Shown in pieces: positions 9,516 to 21,182 of a DNA stretch of 64,000 nucleotides. Each line of letters begins with the position of its first letter. Within the stretch, counting starts at the first letter, position 1. The position numbers were made by a program, and so were the translations under genes. Source of the DNA: Amphiura filiformis (lineage: Eukaryota > Echinodermata > Ophiuroidea > Amphilepidida > Amphiuridae); the NCBI RefSeq assembly GCF_039555335.1, contig NC_092640.1:33907887-33971886 (forward strand), given 5' to 3'. The notes beneath the pieces were generated by a model. That model was not told the origin of the DNA, searched no databases, and saw only the letters and a program-made list of their open reading frames with translations.

Positions 9516-11190
9516 CCTATTAGTATGAATACATACTGTAACAATAAAAACGATACAATTGCAGTTTTGCTTTTCAGAAAACAATACAAGAGATCATGGT
9601 AACAATGTTATATGCAGTTGAATCAGTAACATCTTGGCTAACAGAAAAACTTTACGTTACTTTCTTTTACTAGTTTGTGCTCAAACGATATGCTCAATTA
9701 ACAAAAACAAACTGTGCATATCAAGTTTGCATCACGCGGAATTGACTTTCATGATTAGCAATTGCATTTTTGCAGCTTTTCAGAAAAAGGTGTCTTGGCG
9801 TACCGCTTCAAATGAACTTTCATGCTTTAATATCGTCAAAGATTAAAACAAAAGCTAAGGTTTTTAAATAACATGATATTATTTCAAATTTTAAATTAAA
9901 ATACCACTTCCAATGCCCAATTGTTTAAAATTACCCATCTTAAGAAATCTGACCAGATGGTTCATGATTTAACTTAATTAATTCAGTCACTTTTTCTACA
10001 CAAAGACACAAAAGTGGCCCAAGCTGTTTTAGTACTACTTTAAACAATTGGCCATATATTCGATTGTAGACTATTGATTTTATTGCAACAAAGCTTATTA
10101 TAGTAGTTGTAGAAATTACCTTGATGAACAAGTAAAACTCAATACAATCAATAAGTGACATGTTTGCAACATTTATTCTAAATTGTATACATTTATTGTT
10201 ACAACCTGTATTGTCAGAAAAGTTTTAAGCAGAGTTAGTGATCTGAAAAAAAAACCGAAAAAAAAACCCAAAACACCTATTGCAATTCACGCTAAAAGGG
10301 AAACACTTTGATACTTTCATTGTGAGTAATGAGTACTACAAGAATGTTTTGCTCAAAAATGTACCTTGTAAACCACATAGTTCACAGAGAAACCCTTTCA
10401 GTTCTTTATCAACAGTTAGAAGATATTGGCAGCTTTAATTTGCTTTTTATTTGATGCAAATGTAACATGGCATTCAAAAGTTACACTTGATTGAAGCGAA
10501 GTCATTCCGTGAATTTTTCCTAAATATTTCACAAACTATTAATATCGCCAGTTGAAAACAATATAATACATAAGAATTTATTGCTAAATTAATGTCTAGA
10601 AACACATTTAAGTGAAGAAATCAAATCTTATAATTTCGATAATTATTGTCAAGAAAATATGCACAAATGAGGTTTAATTTGCATATAAAATGCACAATTC
10701 ACGTGTAATTTGCGTATCAAAACTCAAATTTCCCAAATTTCAAATTGTGGATCAAAGTATCTCAGGACTGGTATATTGAATTAATCTGAAATTTGGCAGA
10801 ACTATTCTATACACAATCCTGCTTGTACCTATAAATTTGGACTTTTGATATCATATTTATTTTTCATCTTAAGTCACTGATTTGCATACTAATTAGGCAT
10901 ACAAATTTGTGATTTGTTGTTCTTTTAGCAATAAATGAAAATATTTGGATCTGGATTTACAGGTACAAGGAGACTCATGTATTACACACATCTTTCAAGT
11001 TTCATGTCAATAGGTGGTATAGTTCCTTCAGGAGAGCGTTCGCAGTATTTTCAAAATGGCCACCATTGGCGGCCATATTGGCTACCCAATTTTCATAATT
11101 TATGCAAATTTCATATCATTAATAAAGACTAAAGCATAAAGTGTAAAATAAAAAAACAACATGTTTTTAGTGGCAAATCAGCATTTTACT
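9516..11190 (+). other. Unit B tail and spacer, no gene
   Basis: Co-linear with 4046-6059. It holds degraded finger relics at 10,205-10,400, an AT-rich spacer, and a decayed form of the 5639-5802 palindrome near 10,820-10,975. The unit A block at about 4940-5110, including a short GC-rich patch, is missing here: 10,400 joins directly to sequence matching about 5128. No supported gene. Confidence 0.5.
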
Positions 11191-12525
11191 AAAAACGGTG
11201 TGAATTTTTTTAGTATTGGTATCAGAAATGTTTTTCTAGGGAAGGTATTATACTGTTTACACTTGAAATTGAAGAAATAAGCTGTAGTTTATTTGAGGCA
11301 ATAAAAGTTGAAACTTAAAATTTAAATTTGAATGGCTAATTATTTAATGTGAGTTTCCACACCTTCCTGTACCCACTTAATGAGCCATCTCAGATGGACT
11401 GTCTGCCTAAGCCAGCAGCTCGTCATTGTACACAAACCCCAAGTGAAGAGTAATCCTCGTAATCTGCCATCAGTCCATGCATTGGCAGTTATGATTCAAT
11501 CTCAGAAGTAATCCATTAATCCATAATATTGGCAGTTCTGATCAAATCTCGGCTGTGATCATTGCATGAGTAGAGGTTTTTGAACTGTGCCATTGACTAT
11601 GAGACTAATTTGTCTCATTGCATCAGTACCAATGTCATAAAATTAATCCCCAACCAATTATTCAATTGGTACTTTTTAATGGTTTTGACAGAAATGTAGG
11701 TGGCTCTAGCCGAGGGAGAGGGTAGGCTGCCCTTTGGGAAGAATATTGTTGAGTAAATCCTGCCCTTTTGAGATCTTTTTTGCACTCCCATCGTGCACGG
11801 GGATCATCTTATTGCCACACTTTTGACCCTGGCGAATGATCAGCCTTTTTAAAGTCCCATTCAGTGATCCCAGCAAAACTCATACCAAAGAAAAACCCTA
11901 TAAGTGCGAGTATACTGTCAAAAATGTTTTTAGAAGAAATCACCTTTTGCAACATATCAGAAGCCGGGATCAGAAGATCCTGATGAATCTTGTAATGCCA
12001 ATGTTTTTATGGTATATAGAGACGCAACTTACCATACTTGTTTTGGGGGTGCATTGGTAGTTGAATGCTTTGAAAGTCGACCATATTCACGTATGGCCCC
12101 CTTATCAATGTCAAGCAGGCCACCTACAGCACCAAATGAGGATGAACAAATCCGAAACATTGTCTGCCATTAAAACGCCTTACAGATGAAATATATACAT
12201 TTGTAATATCAAATGCACCTATTAAGTGATCATTTGTTGGAACACTGGTCTGAAAAGATACTAGTAATACCGGTACTAAACGTTTATTAATGTTGTTTTG
12301 ACATTTCAGATATACTGATCCACTGATATATATCTCCAGTTGTAAACTACTAAGAGTAGAACCAGGACTAAGGCAGAAGCCAGTGAGGACTGTGGTCTTG
12401 TATTGCTTGCTGCTTCACTCCAGGACATCTATGCTAGAATTGACTTTGATGGTGGGTTTGAGGTGCACAGTCACTTGATCTACATCTTTGAATATTGTTG
12501 GGTTTATCTAAAGTTCACTTTGGCA
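11191..12525 (+). other. Unit C 5' flank and leader, with a 510-bp deletion
   Basis: Matches units A and B, but jumps near 11,715 from the block TGGCTCTAGCCGAGG straight to the GAGAG...TGGGAAGAATATTG block. The segment at 997-1505 in unit A is therefore missing. A short CGAGG repeat flanks that segment in unit A. A finger relic lies at 11,866-11,970 and the splice acceptor ends at 12,309. In this copy the frame upstream of the ATG is open back to 12,346 but has no ATG, and a TGA at 12,316 stands between it and the acceptor. Confidence 0.6.
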
Positions 12526-13754
12526 ATGAAACGTTTGAAACCATTTACTTGTGCATATTGCACACTCAATCATTCATCTTTGGCAAATTTGAAAACCCAC
12601 ATGAACAGACACCTTATTAAATATGTACGAGTCCATAGATGCAAATGTGTGTGTTGTCAGAAAATCTTGTCGAAGAGTGGTGAGCAGCAAAGACAGTTCA
12701 GTAGCCACAGGATGTTATGTTATCAATTTAATCACTGCTTGAACAAAAACAAAACTCAGTGTCTGTTCTGTCAGAAATGTTTTGCTGACAAAATCACCTT
12801 GTAGAACATATCAGAACTCACACTAAAAAGAAACTCTTTCAATGTGAATACTGTCAGAAATGTTTTCCTGTCAGATATCACCTTACACGCCACATCAGAA
12901 CTCACACCAAAGAGAAACCCTTTCAGTGTGAGTACTGTCAGAAATGTTTTAGTCAGAACTCTGATCTTAAAACGCATATCAGAACTCATACTAAAGAAAA
13001 ACCCTATAAGTGCGAGTACTGTCAAAAATGTTTTAGTCAGAAGTATCGCCTTAAAGGCCATATCAGAACCCATGCCAAAGAGAAACCATTCCAATGTGAG
13101 TACTGTCAGAAATGTTTTAGTCAGAATTGGAGTCTTAAAGGGCATATCAGAACTCATACCAAAGAGAAACCCTTTCATTGTGAATACTGTCAGAAATGTT
13201 TTGCTGACAAAAGTGTCCTTGCACGTCACTCCAGAACTCACACGAAACCCTTTCAGTGTGAGTACTGTCAGAAATGTTTTAGTCGTAACTCTCAACTAAT
13301 AATGCATATCAGAACTCATACCATAGAGAAACCCTTTCAGTGTGAATACTGTCAGAAATGTTTTGCTGAAAACAGTGTCCTTGCACGTCACTCCAGAACT
13401 CACACGAAACCCATTCAGTGTGAGTACTGTCAGAAATGTTTTAGTCAGAAGAATCAGCTGAAAACGCATATCAGAACCCATACCAAAGAGAAACCCTTTC
13501 AATGTGAGTTCTGTGAGAAATGTTTTAGTATGAAATGGAATCTTAAAGGACATATCAGAACTCATACCAAAGAGAAACCCTTTCAGTGTGAATACTGTCA
13601 GAAATGTTTTAGTCATAAATCTGACCTTAAAAGGCATATCAGAATTCATATATAAGTGAAACACTTTCAGTGTGAGTACTGTCAGAAATGTTGTGCAGAC
13701 AGAAGTGTCCTTACACGCCACATCAGAACTCACACCAAAGAGAAATACTTTTAA
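12526..13754 (+). pseudogene. C2H2 zinc-finger gene, unit C (one-base frameshift and a nonsense codon)
   Basis: MKRLKPFTC opens the frame. At about 12,788 the run in GCTGACAAAATCACC has four A where unit A has five, shifting into a TAG at 12,802. The finger frame resumes at once and stays open from about 12,793 to 13,655, with about ten fingers. At 13,653 a linker codon has become TAA, and one more in-frame finger follows before the common end (13,752-13,754). Short TKPF/TKPI linkers occur twice, after the two VLARH fingers. Except for the one-base run difference this copy would read through ten or more fingers, so it is the best candidate for an artefactual frameshift. Confidence 0.75.
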
Positions 13755-13763
13755 TGAGTGTGA

Positions 13764-14255
13764 GGGGTGGTGCAATAAGTATGTGTAACCCCGGGGGGGT
13801 GAATTATGGGGGGGGGCAAAGATTTTTTGGCAGGCCAGAAGGGGGGGGCAATCATTTTTGGCAGGTCAAAGGGGGGGGCAAACGATTTTGGCAGGTCGAA
13901 AGGGGGGGGGCAAGCAATTTTGGCACAGATATTTTGGGTACCGTTTCTACATTACGCCCTAAAAAGGCATGCGAAAACGTTAGGAACACATTCAAATATG
14001 CAACATTTCCTGCTCGCTGCGCTCGCATTATATGATAAGACAATTTAAGGTTTTAAATTCGGGTTCCCCAAAATCTTGCATGTGTAAGGGGGGGGCAAAG
14101 ATTTTTGGCACGTCAAAAGGAGGGGGGCAAAGGTTTTTGGCACGTCGAAAGGGGGGGGGCAAAGATTTGTTGGCATGGCCAAAGGGGGGCAAGCGTTTTT
14201 GGCAGACCATTTTGAAATTCACCCCCAGGGGTACACATAATTATTGCACCACCCC
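13764..14255. mobile_element. G-rich MITE, PIF/Harbinger-like, inserted in unit C
   Basis: Termini are inverted: GGGGTGGTGCAATAA at the left and TTATTGCACCACCCC at the right, with complementarity over about 28 bp. The target TGA is duplicated (13,761-13,763 and 14,256-14,258), and units A and B show the empty site. A 3-bp target duplication with GGG ends fits PIF/Harbinger. The interior has several near-repeats of a G-run followed by CAAAGATTTTTGGCA in both directions. No transposase. Related fragments lie near 21,960-22,110, 27,225-27,590 and 38,590-38,940. Confidence 0.8.
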
Positions 14256-14625
14256 TGAGTACTGTAAACGTAACAAGTTAATCTTAAAAGGCATATCAGA
14301 ACCGTATGTCACAAATATATTAGTCATAACTGTAATCTTAAAGGGCATATCAGAACTCATACCAAAGAGAAACCCTTTCAGTGAGAATACTGACAGAAAT
14401 GTTTTTGCCATGGCAAGTCATTTGCACGCCACATCAGACCTCACACCAATGAGAAATCCTTTCAGTGTGAGTACCGTCAAAAATATTTTTGTGAGAACTT
14501 TGTGAATATAAACTATCAGAAATGTTTTGCTGACTGTCCTTACACGCCACATCGGAACTCACACTTAAGAGAAACCCTTTCAGTGTGAGTACTGTCAGAA
14601 ATATTTTGCCATAAAAAGTGCCTAT
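14256..14625 (+). pseudogene. Decayed fingers downstream of unit C
   Basis: Continues the decayed finger series after the MITE, with linkers at about 14,340-14,385 and 14,425-14,470 and the last finger at 14,575-14,600. It is shorter than in units A and B. No usable frame. Confidence 0.6.
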
Positions 14626-14770
14626 TTGTATGAATACAGAATGTAACAATAAAAATGACACAATTGCAATTTTGCTTTTTAGAAAACAATACAAGAGATG
14701 GCAACAATGTTATATATGCAGTTGAATCAGTAACATCTTGGCTAACAGAAAAGCTTAAATTGGGTTCTTT

Positions 14771-14906
14771 ACTACAATCCCGGTCATAATTGTTCGAACA
14801 CTTTAACATGAGTACTGCAAATATGCCCCCATTCCCCCGGATCAATGTTGGTAGTTGTTTATACTTTTACATAAGTGTTCGAATGACTTATGGCCGGGAT
14901 TGTAGT
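14771..14906. mobile_element. 136-bp MITE with inverted ends
   Basis: The left end ACTACAATCCCGGTCATAA is mirrored by TTATGGCCGGGATTGTAGT at the right, and inner GTTCGAACACTT / AAGTGTTCGAA blocks are also complementary. Units A and B lack it at the matching site (about 4180 and 9672), so it arrived after the duplications. The target duplication is unclear. Confidence 0.7.
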
Positions 14907-15639
14907 TTGAGCTCAAACAATATGCTCAATTAACAAAATCGTAGAGAAAACGAGTTGGGCCACTTTTTCATGATTTCATGATTAGCAATTGCATTTTTGC
15001 TGGTTTTCAGAAAAAGGTGTCATGGCGTACCGCTTAAAATGAACTTTCATGCTTATCGTCAAAGATTACAACAAAAGGTAAAGGTTTTTCATATTTTCTT
15101 TCACTTATTTGACATTAGCAAATAAATGATATGATATAAATTAAAATACCACTTCCAATGCCCAATTGTTTAAAATTACCCATTTTCAGAAAAAGGTGTC
15201 ATGGCGTACTTTAACTGAATAGATTGCCATAAATTAATATCCAAATCTAAAGTAGACTCGCATATTATGCGGATCCATGCAGTATTGGCATTCTAATCAG
15301 CTACATGATATTTGATGAAGAGTTGCTCCAAAAGGCCCATCAATGTTGCCTACCTGCTCCATCAGATGACACTGTGCATTCTTGATATACCGTAAACGTT
15401 CGCCTAATGGCGCACCTGGGCTCCTTTGGCCCATTCTCCGATAAAGCGTTCAAGTTTGGTCGCAGGAATGACAAAATGCCAACCACGAAGAATTCATAAA
15501 AGTGTGTTTATAATATACCTGCTTACCCATTATTAAGTCACTGATCAGTGGGTATCATCTGTGAATGAAAGATTACATAAAAAGGAGCATTTTCAAGATC
15601 AAAGCACTGCACTGTACATGCAGTGCATTGCTTTGAAGT
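14907..15639. other. Unit C tail, no gene; one solo TIR
   Basis: The first 300 bp continue the unit tail. A block TTTTCAGAAAAAGGTGTCAT occurs twice (about 15,004 and 15,184). At 15,391-15,419 there is a solo copy of the terminus CCGTAAACGTTCGCCTAATG that also bounds the large element at 51,848-54,199. No coding sequence supported. Confidence 0.5.
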
Positions 15640-15905
15640 AAAATAAATGTCAAGGTCATTTTGGGATCATTCGGGGTCAAATCACTAAATTGTTGCATGG
15701 TTATGGAATTTTGTTGAACAACCACTGAAGCAAGACAAACAATTTCATAGGTCATTTTGAGGTCATCCAGGGTCAAATCACCATAGATTGTTGCAAGTTC
15801 ATAAAATTTGGTGGGAAGCAAAACAAAATGTCAAGGTGACTGATCACCGAAGCAAGACAAAATGTCAGGGTCATTATGGGGTTATCCGGGATAAAACGTT
15901 AATTT
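15640..15905. repeat. Degenerate tandem repeat of about 90-125 bp
   Basis: Three diverged units share the order AATGTCAAGGTCATT, then GGGGTCAAATCAC, then CACTGAAGCAAGACAAA (starts near 15,645, 15,735 and 15,830). No frame spans them with conserved codons. This separates unit C from the more diverged unit D. Confidence 0.55.
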
Positions 15906-16174
15906 ACTCGTCTATAAAACCAACCACAAGCCAAATTATACATTTCACTATAAGTACAAGTGCGCAACTGCAATTGATCCATGTGCCAGTTGACACTGGA
16001 CCATTGCGAGATATGGCATCAGAGGATCAAACCATTGGTTCAAGTCCTTCACATTTTACTTTGGGTACCTCAAAAAAGATTTAAAAGGGAAAATATTCCC
16101 AACCGACCGACACATCTTCTGAAAGTAAAGTGATCTATGGACAATTAATTGATTTTTTACCATTAATATTTCAG

Positions 16175-16462
16175 GTTCAAGTTGTTGATCCACTGATATC
16201 TTCATTTAGAAACTACTAAAAGTAGAAACAGAACAAAGGCAGAAGCCAGTGAGGATTAAACGTAACTTATTACTGAGACAGAAGCCAGTGAGGACTGTGA
16301 TCTTGTATTGCTCGCTGTTCCATTGAAGGACACCGCATGTAGAATTGCCTTCCATATGGTGGGTTTGATGTGCACACACTAATTCAAGATCTTTCAATTT
16401 TAGCTAATTTTGATGGGTTCATCTAAAGTCCCATGTAAATACATGTTACAAACAGGATGGTA
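16175..16462 (+). other. Leader of unit D after a conserved splice acceptor
   Basis: TTACCATTAATATTTCAG ends at 16,174. The following TTGATCCACTGATAT and GCAGAAGCCAGTGAGGA blocks match the leaders of units A-C. The latter block is tandemly repeated here (about 16,240 and 16,280). It is the most diverged leader in the array, making unit D an older duplicate. Confidence 0.5.
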
Positions 16463-17215
16463 ATGAAACGTTTGAAGCCATTTACTTGTGCATTTTGCAG
16501 AATCAAGCATTATTCTTTGGACAAATTGAAAACCCACATAAACATACATCTTATTAAATAGGTGCGAGCTCGTAGATACAAAAGTGAATTTTGTCAAAAA
16601 GTTTGTCAAAAAACGGTGACCTGAAAAGACATTTGTATAGCCATGGAAAGCTATGGTACCAATGTAATAATAACGGTGTAAACATCAAAGAAATTCTCTA
16701 TCAGTGCGAATACTGCCAAAAACGTTTTGACCTAAAATTTAACCTGGTGAGACACATCAGAACTCACACCAAAGAGAAACCGTATCAGTGTGAATATTAC
16801 TGTCGGAAATGTTTTGCTGACAGAAGTGTCCTTGTATACCACACCAGAGCTCACACACCTCCTTTCAGTGTGAGTCAGAAATGTTTTAGTGGGAATTGTC
16901 ATCTTAAAAGGCATATCAGAACTCATACTAAAGAAAAACCTTACAAGTGCAAGTACTGCCAGAAATGTTTTGGTGACAGAAGTGTCCTTGCACGCCACAC
17001 TAGAACTCACACTAAAGAGAAACCCTTTCAGTGTGAGTACTGTCAGAAATGTTTTCGTGACAACCATGATCTTAAAAGGCATATAGAAACTCACACCAAA
17101 GAGAACGTGTGAGTATTGTCGGAAAGGTTTTACACAGAATAATGATCTTAAAAGGTACTTGAACACTCGCATTGAAGAGACACCCTATAAGTGTGAGTAC
17201 TGTAAGAAATTGTAA
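16463..17215 (+). pseudogene. C2H2 zinc-finger gene, unit D (older pseudogene)
   Basis: It starts MKRLKPFTCAFC, keeps finger 1, then hits TAG at 16,559-16,561 where unit A has TAT (Tyr). The frame later shifts. A frame without ATG runs to 17,112 and contains about five fingers with TKEKPY/TKEKPF linkers. One finger has an extra Tyr between its cysteines (CEYYC), and another has lost its first Cys after a PPF linker. A stop at 17,110-17,112 precedes more finger remnants to 17,215. Helices differ from those of units A-C (DLKFNLVRH, DNHDLKRH), in line with greater age. Confidence 0.75.
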
Positions 17216-17262
17216 TTCACGCTAAAGAGAAACGCTTTCAGTGTGAGTAATGAGTACTGTAA

Positions 17263-17945
17263 GGGAGTGTTTATAAATACTTTGGTGGAGTGCACTGGAA
17301 ATTTTCGAAGTCAAAACTTTTTGACCCCCCGAGAGAGAGAACCTGAAACTTTTTGGCCCCTCTTCGTAGACATGCAAAACTTTTGTGACACCCCTTCCCC
17401 CAGTAACGTTCATTAAGAAGTAAGGTTTCTTGGATTTTTGATACTTCATATATTGGATTTGTAAAATGCGATAAGTGGCCTATCCAAAATTCATACTAGT
17501 AATTATCATATCCTAAAATGCCTGTTAGGATAGGCCTATGATCACTGAGAAAACACAACAAATCAGCACTAACTGCTGCAAAGGTATCCAGATCTTTCTG
17601 GACTGTATATTCCGCCTAGTGTCGTTCTCATCTGACATACATCACAGTATCACTTTCGCTTGATCTCTCCCCACAGTAGGTTATCCAAGGGTAAGGGTAT
17701 ATGGAATGCTGCTGTCCTGACAGTCCTGCTGTAATAATTTATATGCGCGGAGCGTGATAATTTTTGCATGAATGCTACCAATTTGGTTAAAATCAAAGGT
17801 GGATTTTGGTATTAAAACAAACTTTCATAATTCTCAATTTCTATAAGGAGTCAAACTTTTTTGGTCTTCCCTCTTTTGAAGACCTAAAACTTTTGTGACC
17901 CCTCCATTTTGCCCAGACCCCAGCAAAGTATTTATGAACACTCCC
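17263..17945. mobile_element. 683-bp MITE, PIF/Harbinger-like, inserted in unit D
   Basis: The left end GGGAGTGTTTATAAATACTT mirrors the right end AAGTATTTATGAACACTCCC. TAA is duplicated at 17,260-17,262 and 17,946-17,948, and finger relic sequence joins cleanly across it (compare 4800-4830). Subterminal blocks of CAAAACTTTTTGACCCC type also mirror each other. No transposase is coded. Confidence 0.8.
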
Positions 17946-18540
17946 TAAGAAATACTTTGCCCGAAATTATATCCTTGTAAACCACATTTCACATAGAAAC
18001 TCAGAAACCCTTTTGCCAAAAGGCTTGCCCACCTCAGCCTACAAAAAGTGCTTGCCGCCCCCTTCTTGTGCTGCCAAAAATATTGCTGTGTCCTTCCGCT
18101 CCACCTTTCGACCTGACAAAAATTGCTTGCACCCACCGTGCCCATGCCAAATTTTATGGAACCCAATCTGTTAATAATTATTGCAAATTTCCCTGGGACA
18201 CTTGTTCATATTTCGTGCCCTCTGTTCAATTAAACCGGTCATATGAACTTCACCATATGATATTTTATTTGTATAGTTCCAACCTATTTCGAACCCCTCC
18301 CTCTCCACCAATTAATGTTGGAGCAATAGTATAGCCATTTAAAAATGAGGCGTTTGGTATACAACATTGAATAAGGGAGCAGGGAGAGTCATTGAACTGT
18401 AGTAGAAATGTCCCAACAATTTCGCACTTGATTGTATTAATAGAACTCCTACGTATTAAAGATACACATTATTGTAATACTGATTATTTATTAAGTACAG
18501 GGGCATAATTGAAAAAGTAATCTCGTATAAAAGCTACTAG
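17946..18540. other. Finger relic and CTTGCC-rich fragment, no gene
   Basis: The first 60 bp continue the unit tail finger relic. About 18,005-18,165 carries repeated GCCAAAA...GCTTGC motifs like those in the G-rich MITE family (here C-rich), so it is probably an old fragment. The rest is unique and non-coding. Confidence 0.4.
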
Positions 18541-18700
18541 TATGATTAGTAAATGCTTTTTGCTTGGAAAGGTATACTGTTTACACTCTAAATTGAAGAA
18601 AGACAGTTAACATGTAGGTTTATTTCTTGCAATAGTTGAAATTTAAACTTATCATTTAAATGGCTACTTATTTAAAGTGAATCCTGTACCCTCTCTTAGC
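18541..18700 (+). repeat. Diverged copy of the unit start
   Basis: TTGGAAAGGTATACTGTTTA, then a GAAATTTAAA block and AAATGGCTACTTATTTAAA, correspond to about 530-650 of unit A. This marks the beginning of a further, truncated unit; no zinc-finger gene follows it in the window. The array ends here. Confidence 0.55.
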
Positions 18701-18800
18701 ATAACAAATTAGGAATTCGCCGGCGAAATGGCGTGATTAATCGGATTAAATACTATAGCAACAGATGGATACAATTTTGAATATACCGCCCTGTACTACA

Positions 18801-19473
18801 ACCCCAGCAAATACAAAAACGTTTTAAAAACGTTTGAAATAAGTTATATTTTGGGTTTTGGTTTAGGTAAAAACGTTTTAATAACATTAAAATATCGGGT
18901 TATATAAAGGTCATGAAAACGTTTTAAAACGTTTAGTATAAAAACACACTACAACAATATTTTTAGAATGTTTTCGAATTGTTATTGTATAAACTATTTT
19001 TGCAAATATTTTTGTTATATTATGTTAAAATGTTTGCACACAGCAAACACAGAAATGTTCTTAAAATATTTTTTTCAAAACGTTTTAATAACATTTAAAT
19101 GTCGGGTTATATAAAGGTAATGAAAACGTTTTTAAAACGTTATTGCAAATATTTTGAGGAAAACATGTCTGCAAAATATTTTTTCAACCCCAAAATAACA
19201 TTCTGTTTGGAATGTTTTGTATCAAGTTTTCAAGAATGTTATTGGAATGTTATTAAAACGTTTTTTATACCCTTTATATAACCCGACATTTAAACGTTTT
19301 CTGTTAAACATTTGTGTTTGCTGGGCATTAGATTATCAACAAATATTTTTAATGTTATGAAAACGTTATAATATACCATTAATGTACCCTTTATATAACC
19401 CGACATTTAAACGTTTTCTGACAACCTTTTAAAACCTTTTGTGAATGATGTCGAAAACGTTTTGTGTTTGCTG
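18801..19473. mobile_element. MITE rich in AACGTTTT, CCAGCAAA termini
   Basis: The left end CCAGCAAATACAAAAACG mirrors the right end CGTTTTGTGTTTGCTGG. The interior is made of AAAACGTTTTAAAACG-like blocks and inverted TTATATAAAGG / CCTTTATATAA blocks. Relatives in this window are 23,992-24,329 and the broken element at 30,370-31,510. The frame at 19,099-19,281 is not a gene. Confidence 0.7.
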
Positions 19474-19872
19474 GGACGTTCACGCGGTACCTATGCATTG
19501 AACCATAGATGTCAAAGAGAAAGGCTGATCACTCGCTCCCATGGAGCTATTAAATCCTGGAGGAACAATTGATTACATAAGGCATTGTTCCTTTGTGCCG
19601 ATTTGATTTACCGACCAGCCATTCATCGAAAGGTACCTTTTGTTCATGACAAAAGCGTTCCGCCGTAAATCGGTAACTGACCTGACAGCGTATTGACGCT
19701 TTACCAAGCAGGGTACTGTCAATAAGTGATCAAACGAAAGTTGAAAGCGCCTACTTGAACGAAAGGTACTTTTGTCCTCATTCCCAATGGTGTGATTGAG
19801 TTGTCTGACTTTTTCCATTTCTTATGGAAATGTTATAATATGGCTTTAAATCGATAATATCATCCATAGCTT
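19474..19872. other. Unassigned stretch
   Basis: Moderately GC-balanced sequence with no frame supported by splice sites or homology that I recognise. GAACGAAAGGTAC and ATCGAAAGGTACC occur once each, about 120 bp apart. Nothing further seen. Confidence 0.3.
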
Positions 19873-20590
19873 AAGGTGGTACTACACGCCTTGATAAATT
19901 TGTCACGGACTATTTTTGCCAAAGTTATGTATACTGCACCAATAAAGTATCCTTTCACTTGGAAAAATAATCACAATTTCAAAACTGAACAATATTGGGG
20001 TAAATTTGTTTTTTTAATAGATGCACATTATGACACCCACATTGAATACAATGTGACCTCTAGAAGTAAAGTTACAAGCAATTCAATAGATGGAGGTCCA
20101 GTTTTAAAAGTGACAAACTGTCCTATATATACAAGGCGCAAAAAGATTCCATCAAGCGCAACAAAGAGACAACACAATTTCTTCAATGAAGCGTTATTTA
20201 AAGCAGTTTTTATTTCAGTTTTACTTCTCTATATTTTTCATAACTTTATTTTATTTGTCAGTTCTTTTGTTGTTTCAGTTTTCTTTTGTTCCTTTTGTTT
20301 AAAGCCAAACGCATAAATTAGCCATTCACCACTCTCAAACCAGATGTCTAGTCTGTGAAGTTTTGAATAGGCCAGTTTGTCACTTTTAAAACTGGACCTT
20401 CGTCTAATCAAATGCTTGTAACTTTGCTTCTTGAAGTCGCATTGGATTCAATGTGGTGTCATAATGTGCAGGATTATGTAGTGCATCTATTAAAAAAAAA
20501 TTTACCCCAATATTATTCAGTTTGGAAATTGTGATTATTTTTCCAAGTGTAAGGATACTTTATTGGCGCAGTATATATTATTATTATAAG
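19873..20590. repeat. Long palindrome with arms of about 210 bp
   Basis: The arm at about 19,910-20,120 (TGTATACTGCACCAATAAAG, then CACTTGGAAAAATAATCACA and GTCCAGTTTTAAAAGTGACA) is mirrored at about 20,370-20,585. Inside is a 250-bp spacer. The outer GGTGGTACTACA start resembles 30,530-30,890 and 41,727-42,096. The 146-codon frame at 19,876-20,316 is composed of this repeat, so it is not called a gene. Confidence 0.7.
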
Positions 20591-20800
20591 GGCAAGGAAT
20601 GCAGTTACTACGCTGGAATTTCAGTGACTCAAGACTAGCGGTATGTTATTTATGATAAGAAAAGAGGTACCGCTAGAATGTACCTCATTTCTTATAATGA
20701 ACCACTTGTCTTGAATCACTGAAATTTCAGTGAAGTAATTGGATTCCTTGCACCTATATACAGTAAGCCAAAGAATTAAGGTACCAGTTGCGTTCACCCC
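20591..20800. repeat. Palindromic MITE fragment
   Basis: GGCAAGGAATGCAGTTACTA...TTTCAGTGACTCAAGAC is mirrored by GTCTTGAATCACTGAAATTT...GGATTCCTTGCACC around the centre GAGGTACCGCTAGAATGTAC. The same block fills the middle of 30,600-30,810 and 41,820-42,000, so this is a piece of that family. Confidence 0.65.
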
Positions 20801-20834
20801 TGTATATCCTAAATAAAGACATGTCAAAATTAAT

Positions 20835-21182
20835 TAAAGGAGGATTTCGTGATCCTAGCATCCTCTTTTTATGACATTTTTCAGTAGATTTCCACGAAAA
20901 AAAGCATATTCCCAAAATTTCAGTTGATTCCGATTTTGCGTTTGCGAGTTAAGCATGATTATGTGTATTACACTGCTCCATAGGCCACTGTTGTAATTTC
21001 GCTCTGGTATACCAGTGAACGAAATTCAAATTTGGCGATATTTTTGCTAAACGAATTAATCTGCAAGAACTATTTGGTACATAAACATTATGTAGCCAGA
21101 GGTATCCAGTGGTATAAAAAATCTCAACTTTTTTGTGAAAAGTGGGGGATGAGGCTGTGGATCACGAAATGCCCTTTTAATT
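20835..21182. repeat. Interspersed palindromic element, TTTCGTGATCC family
   Basis: About 345 bp with inverted ends (TTAATTAAAGGAGGATTTCG at the left, CACGAAATGCCCTTTTAATT at the right) and an inner AATTTCG...CGAAATT symmetry. Further copies are at 33,902-34,240, 34,972-35,269, 45,031-45,369, 46,098-46,412 and, in reverse, 60,862-61,205. It is the most frequent family in this window. No coding capacity. Confidence 0.75.

Noticed and set aside
12346..12525. N-terminal extension of the unit C zinc-finger protein
   Set aside because: The frame is open in unit C but has no ATG, has a stop right after the splice acceptor, and is not open in units A and B.
19876..20316. 146-codon frame
   Set aside because: It consists of one arm and the spacer of the long palindrome at 19,873-20,590, and has no recognised domain.
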